Below, in pieces: positions 1-9,192 of a stretch of DNA of 49,113 nucleotides. The position numbers and the translations under genes are program-made. The DNA comes from Desulfatirhabdium butyrativorans DSM 18734 (lineage in GTDB: Bacteria > Desulfobacterota > Desulfobacteria > Desulfobacterales > Desulfatirhabdiaceae): positions 1 through 49,113 of the forward strand of contig NZ_AUCU01000036.1 in the NCBI RefSeq assembly GCF_000429925.1, in the 5' to 3' direction. Within the stretch, counting starts at the first letter, position 1, and every line of letters starts with the position of its first letter. The notes beneath the pieces were generated by a model. That model made no database searches, was not told the origin of the DNA, and saw only the letters and a list, made by a program, of their open reading frames with translations.

Positions 1-2
1 CG

Positions 3-203
3 CGTCTGGGGGGTAAGAAGGCCGCAGTGGCCATAGCCCATAAAATGATTGTGATCATCTTCCATCTGTTAAATGAGGGCAAATACTACGACGATGGACG
101 TTATGATCTCTTAAAAAAGAAAGAGCAGGAGCGCCAAACAAAACGAGCGGTAGCAACGCTCAATCGGCTTGGCTATCAGGTAACGCTAAGCGCCGCTTGC
201 TAA
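3..203 (+). CDS. IS110-family transposase, C-terminal fragment (cut by window edge)
   Basis: The first 66 codons read through to a TAA stop and begin RLGGKKAAVAIAHKM, followed by an IFHLLNEGKYY stretch and a basic tail. This matches the end of the transposase_20 domain of IS110/IS116/IS902-type DEDD transposases, where the RxGxKKAAVAxAHKxL block is conserved near the C-terminus. The catalytic N-terminal domain lies outside the window, so I cannot say whether the copy is intact. No clear element end could be placed in the roughly 145 bp between the stop and the next gene. Confidence 0.75.
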   Translation, partial: RLGGKKAAVAIAHKMIVIIFHLLNEGKYYDDGRYDLLKKKEQERQTKRAVATLNRLGYQVTLSAAC

Positions 204-349
204 GCCCGTCGTAATCGAATAATTGTGGTCTCGTTTCTCGGTGGCCTACGAGAAGCACCGGTGAGCTGTTGTCTCGCAGGCCCGGAAACTGGACCGGAAG
301 TTTCGTAGGAATGATGATACGAACATTCAAAACCAAAAGGAGAATCACC

Positions 350-520
350 ATGAACCTGGATGAAAATAAGATCGCAGAAGAAATGCAGAAAATGGAATAC
401 GAGCCCATGTTGCCCATCGAAAAGAAACTCGTGTCCTGGAGTATCAGCATCGGCGTCATTTCGCTGATCGTCCTCTATTGGGTCAGCGCAACCTTTTTCC
501 CTGCAGCCCACGGGGGTTGA
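350..520 (+). CDS. Small single-pass membrane protein, unknown function
   Basis: This is a 56-residue protein. The ATG at 350 is preceded by an AAAGGAGAATCACC ribosome-binding site; the same frame is open from 269, but without a comparable site. The N-terminal half is acidic and polar (NLDENKIAEEMQKMEYEP). One hydrophobic segment follows at about residues 28-48 (VSWSISIGVISLIVLYWV) and the tail is short. The gene ends just before a strong terminator, so it is probably its own transcription unit or the last gene of a short one. I do not recognise the family. Its shape resembles small subunits of membrane complexes, but nothing in the neighbourhood names a partner. Confidence 0.65.
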   Translation: MNLDENKIAEEMQKMEYEPMLPIEKKLVSWSISIGVISLIVLYWVSATFFPAAHGG

Positions 521-531
521 TCCACAACAAA

Positions 532-564
532 CCCCGGAACACCAGTCCTCGGTTCCGGGGTTTT
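532..564 (+). terminator. Rho-independent terminator
   Basis: The arms CCCCGGAAC (532-540) and GTTCCGGGG (552-560) pair perfectly over 9 bp around an 11-nt loop and are followed by TTTT. It lies 12 bp after the small membrane protein stop and just before the sensor kinase, so it separates the two. Confidence 0.85.
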
Positions 565-575
565 CACAAGGCACC

Positions 576-3047
576 ATGAAATCTTCCGAAAAAGCCCTTT
601 CTTCCCGCCACCACAGCACCATTCAGAACAAATTTCTGATCGGGCTTGCCGTCATTTTCCTGATGCTTGGCGTGGTGTTTCTGTTTGCACTGCACATCCA
701 TCTGCGGGAAATTCTGCACATCGAAACGGAGGCCAATGCCGAAATCGTCTTTTCGCACCTGACCGCCCTTCAGAATTATGTCCGTACGATGCTGCGGCCT
801 GCCGCCCGGCAGGTTCTGCCACCGGATGAATTCCTGCTCGAGGCCATGAGCACCTCGTTTGTGACGCGCAAGGTGCTGGTCGATCTGAACAGCGAAAAAG
901 ACCAGTACGTCTATCGACGCGTTGCGGTATCCCCGAGGAATCCTCTCAGTGCGGCCAACGAAATGGAGCGGGAGCTCATCCAGTATTTTCAGGAGCATCC
1001 GGAAAAAAGCACACGTACCGATTACCGCATGATCGGGGAACGGGAATACTACGTCATGGCCAGACCCGTTCATTTCGAGCGGGAATGCCTGATGTGCCAC
1101 GGCAATCCGACCGATGCGCCCCGGGTGCTGATCGAGCGATACGGTGCAACGAACGGGTTCGGCAGAAGCGAAGGTGAACTGGCCGGTCTGGACCTGGTCG
1201 CCATGCCGGTGGACAAGTCCCTTCAACATATCCGTGAAGCCATCACCCTGTTCGGCGGATTCTTTTTCGTGGTGGCGCTGGGCATGTTCCTGCTCATTTC
1301 CTTCTTTTTCAACCGGCTGGTCGTCACCAACCTGCGCAGGCTTTCGGGCATCTTTCGCGAAACGTTTCAACATCCGAAAGACCAGCTCATTCTCGACCGG
1401 CTCGATGAAGGCGATGAAATCCGCTCCCTGCTCGAAGCCTTCGAAGCTTTCGCCTTCCACCTGAAGGAGGCAAGATTGCAGTTGGAAGACTACGCGGCCA
1501 ATCTGGAAAGCAAGGTCCGGCGCCGAACGGCGGATCTCAGCCGGGAAGCCGCGGAACACCGCACCGATGTGCGCCTTTTTGTCGAGCTGCTGGGGGATCT
1601 GAGCAAAAGCGAGCGCCCGGACGATCTGCTGCAGACAGCGCTTCCCCGAATTGCTCAGCGCTTCGGGGCCACCCGCTCGGCATATCTGTGCGCGCCGTTG
1701 GGTCGTCATCGTTTTGTGTGGCCAGGACCTGAAGCCGAGTTTCTGATACCGAAAGACTGGCTCGCCCTCATCCAGGATGGTCAGGTCCGCATGGAAAACG
1801 AAAGGGTCTATGTTCCGGTAAGCTCCCTGGAATGGAACCGGGGAATTCTCGCCCTGATCTGGGACGGAAGGACAAGACCCGATATCGCCCCGGAAATCCT
1901 GGCGGCGCTTGGACAGCAGGTGGGGATCGCTCTCGAAAACCTGGAAGCCGTCGATGCGATGCTCACACAGAACAAGCTGCTCGAACGCATTTTCGACGGC
2001 ATCTCCGATCCGATGCTCCTGGTGGATGCCGCAGGCGCCATCATTCTGGCCAATCCATCCGCCAGAAACCTTTCGGAAACCATCCGGCCAAAAGCCTCTT
2101 TGGCTGCCTGGTTCCAGGCCCTGACCGGTTTTCGGGAACCCGATGAGCGGCTGATCTCTTCCCTTTGCGCCCAAACCCCGTCCAATCTCGAATTCGAGCT
2201 TACCGGACCTCGCCATTTTTCGGTAAATGTCTATCCCCTTCGAAATAGCGAAGACAACGACCGGGCTGTGGTGTATATTCGCGAAACCACTTCCGAAAAA
2301 CGGCTTCTGGCAAGAATGCAGCAGAGCGAAAAGCTGTCCGCCCTGGGGCGCCTGGCTGCCGGTCTTGCCCATGAAATCAACAATCCGCTTGGCGTCATCC
2401 AGTGCTATGCGCAATTGCTCCAGAAAAGCCAGATGGAACCACAGGTCAGGGCCGATCTCGACATCATCCTCAACCATACCCGAAAAGCGCAAGCGATCCT
2501 GAAGGGCCTGCTCGGCATGGCCAGACGGAACAGCGACGGCGCTTCGGGAAATGCGGACCTGAATGAAGTGATTCGCGGCATCGTCCAGATTTTTCGTGTG
2601 CAAACCGAAGCTTCCGGTGTAGCATTGGACATCGATCTGGCTCAGGATATCCCAGCCGTTGCTGCAGATACATCCGCCATAGAACAGATCCTGACCAACC
2701 TGCTGGTCAACGCTCTGGACGCCGTCCCGGATCGAACGGGGCGGATTCTGATCCGAACAAGCATGGATCGAAACCAGCAGGCCGTTCTCCTGCAGGTTTC
2801 CGACAACGGACCGGGGATTGCAGCGGAACATGTGAAACAGATTTTCGATCCGTTTTTCACCACCAAGGAAATCGGCAAAGGTACCGGATTGGGGTTGACC
2901 GTGGTTTATGAGCTCATGACGGAAATCGGCGGAACCATCGACGTTCATCCTGGCCCAGGGGCCACGTTCGAATTACATTTCCCGGTTGCGCCGCCCCATG
3001 ACGCAGGTTTGACCGGCATGGCATCGGATCAAGGATGTCCGGCATGA
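576..3047 (+). CDS. Membrane sensor histidine kinase with Tll0287-like haem-binding domain
   Basis: An 823-residue hybrid-sensor architecture. TM1 lies at about 16-38. An extracytoplasmic Tll0287-like (DUF3365) domain follows to about 205 with a c-type haem motif C171-L-M-C174-H175. TM2 is at about 220-245 and a HAMP-like linker and coiled coil run to about 325. A GAF-like region covers about 335-465 and a PAS region about 470-570. HisKA follows with phospho-acceptor H599 in AHEINNP, then a HATPase_c domain with [15 protein letters not shown] and GKGTGLGL boxes. The family senses redox or gas ligands through the haem. It overlaps the next gene by 13 bp, so the two form a cognate pair. No receiver domain is fused to it. 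Confidence 0.9.
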   Translation: MKSSEKALSSRHHSTIQNKFLIGLAVIFLMLGVVFLFALHIHLREILHIETEANAEIVFSHLTALQNYVRTMLRPAARQVLPPDEFLLEAMSTSFVTRKVLVDLNSEKDQYVYRRVAVSPRNPLSAANEMERELIQYFQEHPEKSTRTDYRMIGEREYYVMARPVHFERECLMCHGNPTDAPRVLIERYGATNGFGRSEGELAGLDLVAMPVDKSLQHIREAITLFGGFFFVVALGMFLLISFFFNRLVVTNLRRLSGIFRETFQHPKDQLILDRLDEGDEIRSLLEAFEAFAFHLKEARLQLEDYAANLESKVRRRTADLSREAAEHRTDVRLFVELLGDLSKSERPDDLLQTALPRIAQRFGATRSAYLCAPLGRHRFVWPGPEAEFLIPKDWLALIQDGQVRMENERVYVPVSSLEWNRGILALIWDGRTRPDIAPEILAALGQQVGIALENLEAVDAMLTQNKLLERIFDGISDPMLLVDAAGAIILANPSARNLSETIRPKASLAAWFQALTGFREPDERLISSLCAQTPSNLEFELTGPRHFSVNVYPLRNSEDNDRAVVYIRETTSEKRLLARMQQSEKLSALGRLAAGLAHEINNPLGVIQCYAQLLQKSQMEPQVRADLDIILNHTRKAQAILKGLLGMARRNSDGASGNADLNEVIRGIVQIFRVQTEASGVALDIDLAQDIPAVAADTSAIEQILTNLLVNALDAVPDRTGRILIRTSMDRNQQAVLLQVSDNGPGIAAEHVKQIFDPFFTTKEIGKGTGLGLTVVYELMTEIGGTIDVHPGPGATFELHFPVAPPHDAGLTGMASDQGCPA

Positions 3048-4477
3048 ATCGACACCCGCTGCCCGCCGAATATTCGGACAAAGCCCAGCAGGCTGTTCTG
3101 ATCGTCGATGACCAGCGGGACTTTGCCGTCGGACTCTCCCGGCTGATCCTCAGCCAGTTTCCGCAGCTGAATTGCCGTTTCTGCTCTTCGGCTGAAGAAG
3201 CCCTGCAGGAGCTGGAACGAACCGATTTCGATGTGTTGATCACCGATCTGCGCATGCCGAAAATTTCCGGACAGGACCTGCTGACTGCCGCCCTGTCGAT
3301 GCAGCCATCCCTGACGGTGATCATGCTCACGGCCTATGGTACTGTCGAAACCGCAGTGGCGGCACTCAAGGAAGGGGCTTACGATTTTCTCACCAAACCG
3401 ATCGATCAGGACCACCTGTTCCGGATCGTGGGAAAGGCACTGGAGCGAAGCCGGTTGTTGCAGGAAAACGCCCGGCTGCGCGAGAAGGCGGCCGAATGCG
3501 CCTGCAGCGACCTGCTCGTCGGTGAAAGCCCTGCCATGCGACGGCTGCACAAGACCATCGCGGCTGTGGCCGCATCCGACTACACCGTGCTGATTCTGGG
3601 GGAATCCGGCACCGGAAAGGAGCTGGTCGCCCGATCCATTCAGGCGCTGAGCGCGCGGGCCAACGCACCTTTTGTCATCGTCAATTGCCCGTCCATTCCG
3701 GATACCTTGCTGGAAAGCGAGCTGTTCGGGCACGTCAAGGGGGCCTTCACCGGAGCGGATCGCACCCGCAAAGGCTTGTTTGTCGCCGCAGACCGGGGCA
3801 CCATCCTGCTCGATGAAATCGGCGACATTCCGGCCGGCGTTCAAGCAAAGCTCCTGCGGGTTCTCCAGGACGGCGAGGTCCGACCCGTCGGCGCCAATAC
3901 CGCAGCCCGCGTCAATCTGCGCATTCTCGCATCCACCAACCGGAACCTCGAGGCCAAAATCACCGATCAAAGCTTTCGGGAAGATCTGTATTTCCGGCTC
4001 AACGTACTGCCCATTCACGTACCGCCGCTTCGGGAACGCACCGAAGACATCCCCCTGATCGCAAGCCATTTCCTGATGAACATCTGCCGGGAGCTGGCCT
4101 CAGGCCAGAAAGAATTCTCCCCGGAAGTGCTGAGCTATCTGACGTGCCGCCAATGGCCGGGCAACGTCCGGGAACTGCTCAATTTCGTTCGAAGGCTGGC
4201 TGTGTTCTGCACTGGCGACCGCATCGAGATGGCACACGTTCGGCTGGTGGAAAGCGGCCCGTCCATCGAACAGGACGGCTGTAACCCGTTTTCTCCCTAC
4301 AAGGAAACCAAACAGGCGGTATTGGCAGAATTTACGAGAAGTTATGTGCGGCGCATCCTGGAACATACCCATGGGAACATCTCCGAGGCCGCCCGCATCA
4401 GCGGCATTGAACGATTTACGCTGCAAAAGATCATCAAGCGCATGAACATCGATACCGAATCCTTCCGAAAAGGTTGA
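3035..4477 (+). CDS. Sigma54-dependent response regulator (NtrC/AtoC type)
   Basis: 480 residues in three domains. An N-terminal receiver runs to about residue 135 with the phospho-acceptor D71 in LITDLRMPK and the K of FLTKP. The AAA+ sigma54-interaction domain spans about 155-390, with the GESGTGKE Walker A, the GAFTGA loop at 236-241 that contacts sigma54, and the GTILLDEIGDIP Walker B. A Fis-type helix-turn-helix closes the protein (ISEAARISGIERFTLQKIIKR). It should activate promoters that need sigma54 when phosphorylated by the upstream haem-sensor kinase. ATG codons at 3035 and 3044 are both possible starts. I found no convincing -24/-12 promoter nearby, so the targets are probably elsewhere. 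Confidence 0.93.
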   Translation: MSGMNRHPLPAEYSDKAQQAVLIVDDQRDFAVGLSRLILSQFPQLNCRFCSSAEEALQELERTDFDVLITDLRMPKISGQDLLTAALSMQPSLTVIMLTAYGTVETAVAALKEGAYDFLTKPIDQDHLFRIVGKALERSRLLQENARLREKAAECACSDLLVGESPAMRRLHKTIAAVAASDYTVLILGESGTGKELVARSIQALSARANAPFVIVNCPSIPDTLLESELFGHVKGAFTGADRTRKGLFVAADRGTILLDEIGDIPAGVQAKLLRVLQDGEVRPVGANTAARVNLRILASTNRNLEAKITDQSFREDLYFRLNVLPIHVPPLRERTEDIPLIASHFLMNICRELASGQKEFSPEVLSYLTCRQWPGNVRELLNFVRRLAVFCTGDRIEMAHVRLVESGPSIEQDGCNPFSPYKETKQAVLAEFTRSYVRRILEHTHGNISEAARISGIERFTLQKIIKRMNIDTESFRKG

Positions 4478-4533
4478 TGGGCTCGACAAAAGTCGCACTA
4501 CCCCTGATTTTGGAGTTTTTCCGGGCCTGAGCA

Positions 4534-4749
4534 TGGGGGGAGATACGCCTTTTGATGTTGCATCGGATATTTGTTTGAAGCCGCCGGAGATCGTTGGGCC
4601 GGGCATGCGCATTCAGTCCATATCTGTTGTAATAACAGTCTGTTGTATTCCAAATGACCCATCGTTGAAGTCTGGCCACATGCCAGGCCCTTACGAGCTC
4701 GGGCGGCTGAGTTTATCCGATGCAACATCAAAAGGCGTGTCTCCTCCCA
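4534..4749. repeat. Inverted-repeat-bounded non-coding element
   Basis: Two 36-bp arms, 4534-4569 and 4714-4749, are inverted copies with two mismatches; each includes cgccttttgatgttgcatc. They enclose 144 bp without a credible gene. The frame across it only reads the same repeat twice (start MGGDTPFDVASD, end SDATSKGVSPPM). The layout is that of a MITE or solo-end remnant. A 24-bp piece inside (4686-4709) recurs with two mismatches at 35917-35940 in another repeat. The remaining intergenic DNA, 4478-4533 and 4750-4832, shows nothing I can assign. Confidence 0.7.
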
Positions 4750-4832
4750 TGCGACTCGGATGAGACTTGTGGACTTTTTGCGATTCCATCAATAATTCAG
4801 AACGAAGTAACAGCTATTGAAAAGGCAAAGAC

Positions 4833-5108
4833 ATGATGGCATATGAGGAGTTGCTGAACGGCATCCTGGCCCGTGTGAGGGAAAAGGAGCGGGATCGCAT
4901 CCGGAAGCGGATCGATGAGGCGCTGTCCGGCCAGGCCCGAAACGATGGGAAGGATCCGGAACGTTTTCTGAGGTATCTACAGGATCTCGATATTCTGGTG
5001 AACATGCGGGGACCCGAGTTTATCTATTCAAGAGGAATTGCCGAAAGCCTCCGGGTCGGTGAAGAAATCTTCGAGCTGGCCTATGCCATTCATCATGCGA
5101 TGGTATGA
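4833..5108 (+). CDS. Small charged protein, unknown function
   Basis: 91 residues, starting at one of two adjacent ATG codons after an AAAAGGCAAAG purine tract. The N-terminal half is strongly charged and predicted helical (LARVREKERDRIRKRIDEAL); the C-terminal half has alternating hydrophobics (FLRYLQDLDILVNM, EIFELAYAIHHAMV). It has no signal peptide, membrane segment or cysteine motif. It sits alone between two repeat elements, so there is no operon context. Codon use resembles the surrounding genes, which favours a real gene. I do not recognise the family. Confidence 0.5.
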   Translation: MMAYEELLNGILARVREKERDRIRKRIDEALSGQARNDGKDPERFLRYLQDLDILVNMRGPEFIYSRGIAESLRVGEEIFELAYAIHHAMV

Positions 5109-5169
5109 TGGCATCCATGTCATTGAATTCAGGAAAAATTCCGGGCAGATTGCAAAACCCTCATTTTTT

Positions 5170-5276
5170 GTCACCCCGGCAGAAGCCATGGGCCGTCATT
5201 CTGGCGAAAGCCGGAATCCAGAGTTACAGGAGCGGGATTTGGACAAGTTCTGGACCACGGCTTCTGCCGGGGTGAC
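5170..5276. repeat. Family A repeat (copy near 5.2 kb)
   Basis: The ends gtcaccccggcagaagcc (5170-5187) and its exact complement (5259-5276) form an 18-bp terminal inverted repeat. Inside is gtcattctggcgaaagccgg, the core shared with copies near 13.3, 16.9, 19.6, 27.8, 35.5, 38.4 and 48.7 kb. The sequence gattgcaaaaccctc just upstream resembles the outer end of the longer copies. A short cgacaacgacaacgac run (from about 5300) follows before the next ribosome-binding site. Confidence 0.75.
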
Positions 5277-5368
5277 GGGTCAAAGGAAATTTCGATTACG
5301 ACAACGACAACGACAACGATTATCCCCCATCCACCCCTTTTCCCCTCATTTTTCAGGAGGAACTATCC

Positions 5369-6439
5369 ATGTCAACCGTCATGATCCATCCGGCACAAAC
5401 CTATGCGGACGTGGAGCCGGCCGTCCGCAGGGCCTTCGAACTCTTTCCATTGGAACTGAAGGGCAAGAAGGTGTTCATCAAGCCCAACGTCCTGCGGTCA
5501 TCCAGGACCGAGGAAGCCATCGTCACCCATCCGGCCGTTTTGTCCGCCGTCATCCGGATGGTCGAATCCCTGGAACCGGCATCCATCATCGTCGGCGACA
5601 ATCCAGGTGTCGTCAGCTATGGGGCAAACGAAGAAAGTTTCCGGCAAACCGGACTGATGCAGGCGGCCGGGAGCTATTACCGAAACATCGGCACGGATGC
5701 TGTACCCGTCCCGTTCAACCCGGAATACCGGCAAAGCATCAGCATATCGAAGGCCGTTCTCGATGCGGATATCGTGATCAGCCTTCCCAAATTCAAGACG
5801 CATGGCCTTACGGTCATCACCGGGGCGATCAAGAACAGTTACGGCATGCTGCCAGGAGCGCAAAAAGCCCAACTGCACAAGGAAGCAGGCAACCCGGCCC
5901 GTTTTCACGAGCTCATCGTGGACGTTTTCCGCATCCGGATTCCGGATCTCTTCATTGTGGATGCCGTCGTCGGCATGGAAGGCAACGGCCCCGCATCGAC
6001 GGAGCTGCGGGATATCGGCGTGATCCTGGCCTCCGACAATGCCGTGGCCCTGGATGGAGTTATCGCGACGATGATGGGGTGCGACCCGGCCAAACTCGGA
6101 TTTCTGCGCAAGGCCAAGGCGCTTGGGCTGGGCGATTTCGATCTCGATACGATCGATGTGATCGGTGAGCTGAAACGGCTGCCGGATTTCAAACTGCCCC
6201 CGCTCGGCGGGGAAGCGAACATCCAGAACCCGGCCATTCAGCAGATGCTTCACAGGCCAACGGAACTGACACCCCAGGCCGACCCCGAACGCTGCACCGG
6301 CTGCGGCACGTGCGTCGATCAGTGCCCGGCATCGGCGCTTTCCCTTGTGGAGCGGCTTCCCGTCGTCGATCGGGATCTCTGCATCCGCTGTTTCTGCTGC
6401 CAGGAAATGTGCCCGGAAAAGGCCATGGCGCTTCGCTGA
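5369..6439 (+). CDS. DUF362 protein with C-terminal 2[4Fe-4S] ferredoxin domain
   Basis: 356 residues. The ATG follows CAGGAGGAACTATCC, a strong ribosome-binding site. The DUF362 domain covers about 1-270, with VFIKPNVL near the start, a VGDNPG motif near 72, SLPKFKTHG and ITGAIKNSYG in the middle, and D/N-rich VDAVVGMEGNGP further on. The C-terminal part carries two cysteine clusters, CTGCGTCVDQCP starting at C309 and CIRCFCCQEMCP, typical of bacterial 2[4Fe-4S] ferredoxins; the second has an extra Cys (CIRCFCC). It is probably a cytoplasmic electron-transfer or iron-sulfur protein common in strict anaerobes. The substrate is unknown. An enoyl-CoA hydratase follows after 151 bp, so co-transcription is possible. 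Confidence 0.88.
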   Translation: MSTVMIHPAQTYADVEPAVRRAFELFPLELKGKKVFIKPNVLRSSRTEEAIVTHPAVLSAVIRMVESLEPASIIVGDNPGVVSYGANEESFRQTGLMQAAGSYYRNIGTDAVPVPFNPEYRQSISISKAVLDADIVISLPKFKTHGLTVITGAIKNSYGMLPGAQKAQLHKEAGNPARFHELIVDVFRIRIPDLFIVDAVVGMEGNGPASTELRDIGVILASDNAVALDGVIATMMGCDPAKLGFLRKAKALGLGDFDLDTIDVIGELKRLPDFKLPPLGGEANIQNPAIQQMLHRPTELTPQADPERCTGCGTCVDQCPASALSLVERLPVVDRDLCIRCFCCQEMCPEKAMALR

Positions 6440-6590
6440 GCATCAGTCGCCGCTGGATTCAGCAAGAGAGGGCTTCCGTTCAATCTCTGACTGGATCAAA
6501 CGGCTTTTCAATTCAATCGAGACAAACCTTCCAAAGAGATCAAGACTGGTACCATTGGATCAGGCAACCCAGCAGCATAAAGGCATCTCC

Positions 6591-7451
6591 ATGAATCTGA
6601 CACAGACGCTGTATGAAATCCAGGATGGTATCGCCACCATCACACTGCATCGGCCAGAGAGGATGAATGCCTTCACGCCGACCATGCGAAACGAGCTGAT
6701 CGACCTTTTCCAGGAGGCCGATCGGGACGATGACGTCCGGGTGGTCGTCGTGACGGGGGCGGGCAAGGCATTCTGCGCAGGGGCCGATCTTTCCTCCGGT
6801 CCTTCCACCTTCGACCGCGGCATCCGAGATGGGCATGACGTGCGGATAGCCGATCACCGGGACGGCGGAGGCCAGGTATCTCTGGCCGTTTTCAAATGCC
6901 GCAAACCGGTGATTGCAGCCATCAACGGCCATGCGGTCGGCATCGGCATCACCATGACCCTCCCGATGGACATGCGGATCGTTGCGGAAGATGCCAAAAT
7001 CGCGTTTCCGTTTACCCGCCGCGGGGTCGTCCCAGAGGCTTGCTCGTCCTGGTTTCTACCCCGGATTGTCGGCGTGGCCAAGGCAACAGAGTGGGTCTAT
7101 ACGGGAAGGACTTTTCGAGCCTCCGAAGAGGTGGCATCCGGACTGTTCAACCATGTCGTTCCCAAAGATCGGGTTCTGGACAAGGCCATGGCCATCGCCC
7201 GCGAGATCGCGGAGAACACCTCTGCCGTATCCGTCGCCCTGGCCAAGGCGCTTTTGTGGCATGGACAGGCGGAGCCCGATCCGCAATCGGTCCACCTCAT
7301 CGACTCCAGGTGCTTTTTCTGGATGGGCCGCCAGAAAGACGCCTACGAGGGAATCGAAAGTTTTTTGCAGAAACGGCCGCCGCAATTTTCGATGAAGGTT
7401 TCTTCCGATATGCCGGATTTTTACCCCTGGTGGAAAGAACCGAACGTGTAA
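6591..7451 (+). CDS. Enoyl-CoA hydratase/isomerase family protein
   Basis: 286 residues from the ATG at 6591. The frame is open further upstream, but that part does not resemble the family and overlaps the DUF362 gene. The crotonase fold is clear: ITLHRPERMNAFT near the start, the oxyanion-hole segment FCAGADLSSGPSTF, then KPVIAAINGHAVGIGITMTLPMDMRI and RRGVVPEACSSWFLPRIVG, whose Glu occupies the usual catalytic position. The C-terminal helices (TGRTFRASEEVASGLFNHVV) are as expected. Length is close to the family norm. It would hydrate or isomerise an acyl-CoA in fatty-acid or aromatic/alicyclic acid breakdown; the substrate cannot be told from sequence. Confidence 0.92.
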   Translation: MNLTQTLYEIQDGIATITLHRPERMNAFTPTMRNELIDLFQEADRDDDVRVVVVTGAGKAFCAGADLSSGPSTFDRGIRDGHDVRIADHRDGGGQVSLAVFKCRKPVIAAINGHAVGIGITMTLPMDMRIVAEDAKIAFPFTRRGVVPEACSSWFLPRIVGVAKATEWVYTGRTFRASEEVASGLFNHVVPKDRVLDKAMAIAREIAENTSAVSVALAKALLWHGQAEPDPQSVHLIDSRCFFWMGRQKDAYEGIESFLQKRPPQFSMKVSSDMPDFYPWWKEPNV

Positions 7452-7475
7452 CGCATCCTGCAGGAAAATCCGCCC

Positions 7476-8171
7476 ATGAAACAGACAAACGGATACGAAA
7501 GGACAATGCATCGCCTGATGCGTGATAGGCGCATCGCTTGCATTCTGGTGATTCTGGTATGCGGATGGAGCCAATCAATCCAGGCGGATTCACCGGAGCC
7601 CCGCCCTCTTTCGGAAATCGTTTTGTTTGGCATGCAGCCGCCAGGGAGATTGAGAACGGCAGCGTATCCGAAAGCCGGAAGCTCCTGCGCCAGAAAATAT
7701 CTCGATGCCATCATGCCGGATTCCGATCTCTGGCGCTTTGAACCGCCATCCTCACCGGATGAGGCGGTTCCGGCCCGAAAACGCAACCTGATCGAACAGA
7801 TGGTCGTCCTGCTGGGTCCGCAGGTTCGAAAAGAAGCGGAAGCCTTTGCCGGTGCCGTCCCGCTCTCGGTTGAATGGGAGGGGATGCATGATGGACCGAT
7901 GCAAGAAGTGAACGTTGCGGACGAATGGTTGAAAAACCATCCCGGTACAGCCATTGCCCCATTTCTTTATCTTTTCAAGGCGCACAGACTCAGGGCGGCG
8001 TATGAGGCCGCAGGAACGGGCAGCCAGACAGCATTGCGGCCCATGCTTGCCGATCAATATCGCCTGGCGCTGAAAGCCGCAACATCCTGCTTGAACCCGC
8101 TGATTTCCTGCATCGCCGATGATCTGGAGGCGCAAGATCATATCTATCTGAAAGGTCGGGGGAGGCCATGA
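7476..8171 (+). CDS. Secreted protein, unknown function
   Basis: 231 residues with an N-terminal signal sequence (basic RDRRIA, hydrophobic CILVILVCGW, probable cleavage after SIQA). A second ATG at 7506, preceded by GAAAGGACA, gives a cleaner signal peptide and may be the true start. The mature part is mostly helical with two nearby cysteines late in the sequence (SCLNPLISC) and no known motif. It lies 24 bp after the enoyl-CoA hydratase stop and ends one base before the next gene, so 7476-9123 looks like one transcription unit of exported proteins. I do not recognise the family. Confidence 0.65.
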   Translation: MKQTNGYERTMHRLMRDRRIACILVILVCGWSQSIQADSPEPRPLSEIVLFGMQPPGRLRTAAYPKAGSSCARKYLDAIMPDSDLWRFEPPSSPDEAVPARKRNLIEQMVVLLGPQVRKEAEAFAGAVPLSVEWEGMHDGPMQEVNVADEWLKNHPGTAIAPFLYLFKAHRLRAAYEAAGTGSQTALRPMLADQYRLALKAATSCLNPLISCIADDLEAQDHIYLKGRGRP

Positions 8172-8172
8172 C

Positions 8173-9123
8173 ATGAAACGATCAGCTCCGTTGGGTTTGT
8201 GGATCGCCATCAGCCTGCTGGTGCTCTCCCCATCGGCGAATGCATGCTCCTGCGCCTGGAATGGCCCTTTCCTGAAGGTTGCCCCCGATGCCCCGCTCGT
8301 CGTTCATGGCAGGGTGATTCGCCATCATCCTGAAGGGCCATCGCCGACCATGGATGTACTGCTGTTGGAAACCTGGAAAGGCGCGATTCTCGATTCCGGA
8401 ATGGTTGTCCAGATGGGAGACGGGATGTATTGCCGCCCGGCGTCCGAAGGATTTCCGCCCGGCAGTGAATGGATTTTAGCGCTCAATGGGCCCGGATCGA
8501 AGCCCGGCTCCGGGTTGGCCCTGTCCCATTGCGGCGAGTTCTGGCTTCGCGTGGAAAATGCTGAAGTCATCGGCAGTATCGATGGTTCCCAGTCGCAGAT
8601 CAAACGGATGCCGCTTGAGGAAATCAAAGCCAAATTTCAATATCCCCGTTTTCGGGAACAGTTTACCGGGCGTATTCAGGCCGGGAAACGATTTGCCCGT
8701 CCATTCGGCTCGCGTTTCGAATTCATCCTCGAACCGATGCCGGAGGGATGGGAAATCCGGATCCGGGAATACGGGCGTGACGAGAATCTGGCGCGCCTGA
8801 CTCCGCCGCTTCATGGTTCTCCCAACCCCCGAGATATTGCTGGCTGGCATTTATCCGGCAATCCTTCCGCTTGCGCCTCGCGCGAATATCTTGCCGAGGC
8901 CGGTCCCGAAAACCCGAGAAGCTTCATTTTTTCCCCGGAAGTGGGAAAGCGAATCGATTGGCCCAGCGCGACCCGAGCCGTCAGCGTACCGGAAATCGAA
9001 GAAATCCGGCGCTTCGGGCAAGGGGAGTTATCCATTGACCGATTCAGTCTTCATCCGGCCGATAATGGTTGCCCAGGCATCGAATGGATGCAATTTTCCG
9101 TTCGGTTGCACGGGGGATATTGA
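8173..9123 (+). CDS. Secreted protein with TIMP/NTR-like N-terminus
   Basis: 316 residues. The signal peptide (PLGLWIAISLLVLSPSANA) is followed directly by CSCAW, so the mature protein probably starts with CxC, as in TIMP-type netrin/NTR domains. The following VVHGRVIRH and VLLLETWKG segments and the later MYCRPA and LSHCGEFW cysteines fit an OB-like NTR fold to about residue 130. The C-terminal half is unassigned. It starts one base after the previous stop (TGACATGA junction), so the two are probably made together. The NTR reading is inferred from the N-terminal pattern alone; a substrate or inhibitor role is unknown. Confidence 0.6.
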   Translation: MKRSAPLGLWIAISLLVLSPSANACSCAWNGPFLKVAPDAPLVVHGRVIRHHPEGPSPTMDVLLLETWKGAILDSGMVVQMGDGMYCRPASEGFPPGSEWILALNGPGSKPGSGLALSHCGEFWLRVENAEVIGSIDGSQSQIKRMPLEEIKAKFQYPRFREQFTGRIQAGKRFARPFGSRFEFILEPMPEGWEIRIREYGRDENLARLTPPLHGSPNPRDIAGWHLSGNPSACASREYLAEAGPENPRSFIFSPEVGKRIDWPSATRAVSVPEIEEIRRFGQGELSIDRFSLHPADNGCPGIEWMQFSVRLHGGY

Positions 9124-9192
9124 GGTCGCATTGGAAAATCATCAAGACAGGATGCGGAACCTGCAGCATAAAGCCGTTGAGAGGAGGCATCA

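Noticed and set aside
564-2948. 794-codon open frame on the minus strand
   Set aside because: It is exactly antisense to the histidine kinase, whose domains are clear. Long antisense frames are common in GC-rich genes.
4533-4763. 76-codon ORF
   Set aside because: It reads only across the inverted-repeat element; both ends are translations of the two arms.
5038-6168. 376-codon plus-strand frame
   Set aside because: It runs through a repeat and then out of frame over the DUF362 gene; the His/Arg/Gly-rich translation is not protein-like.
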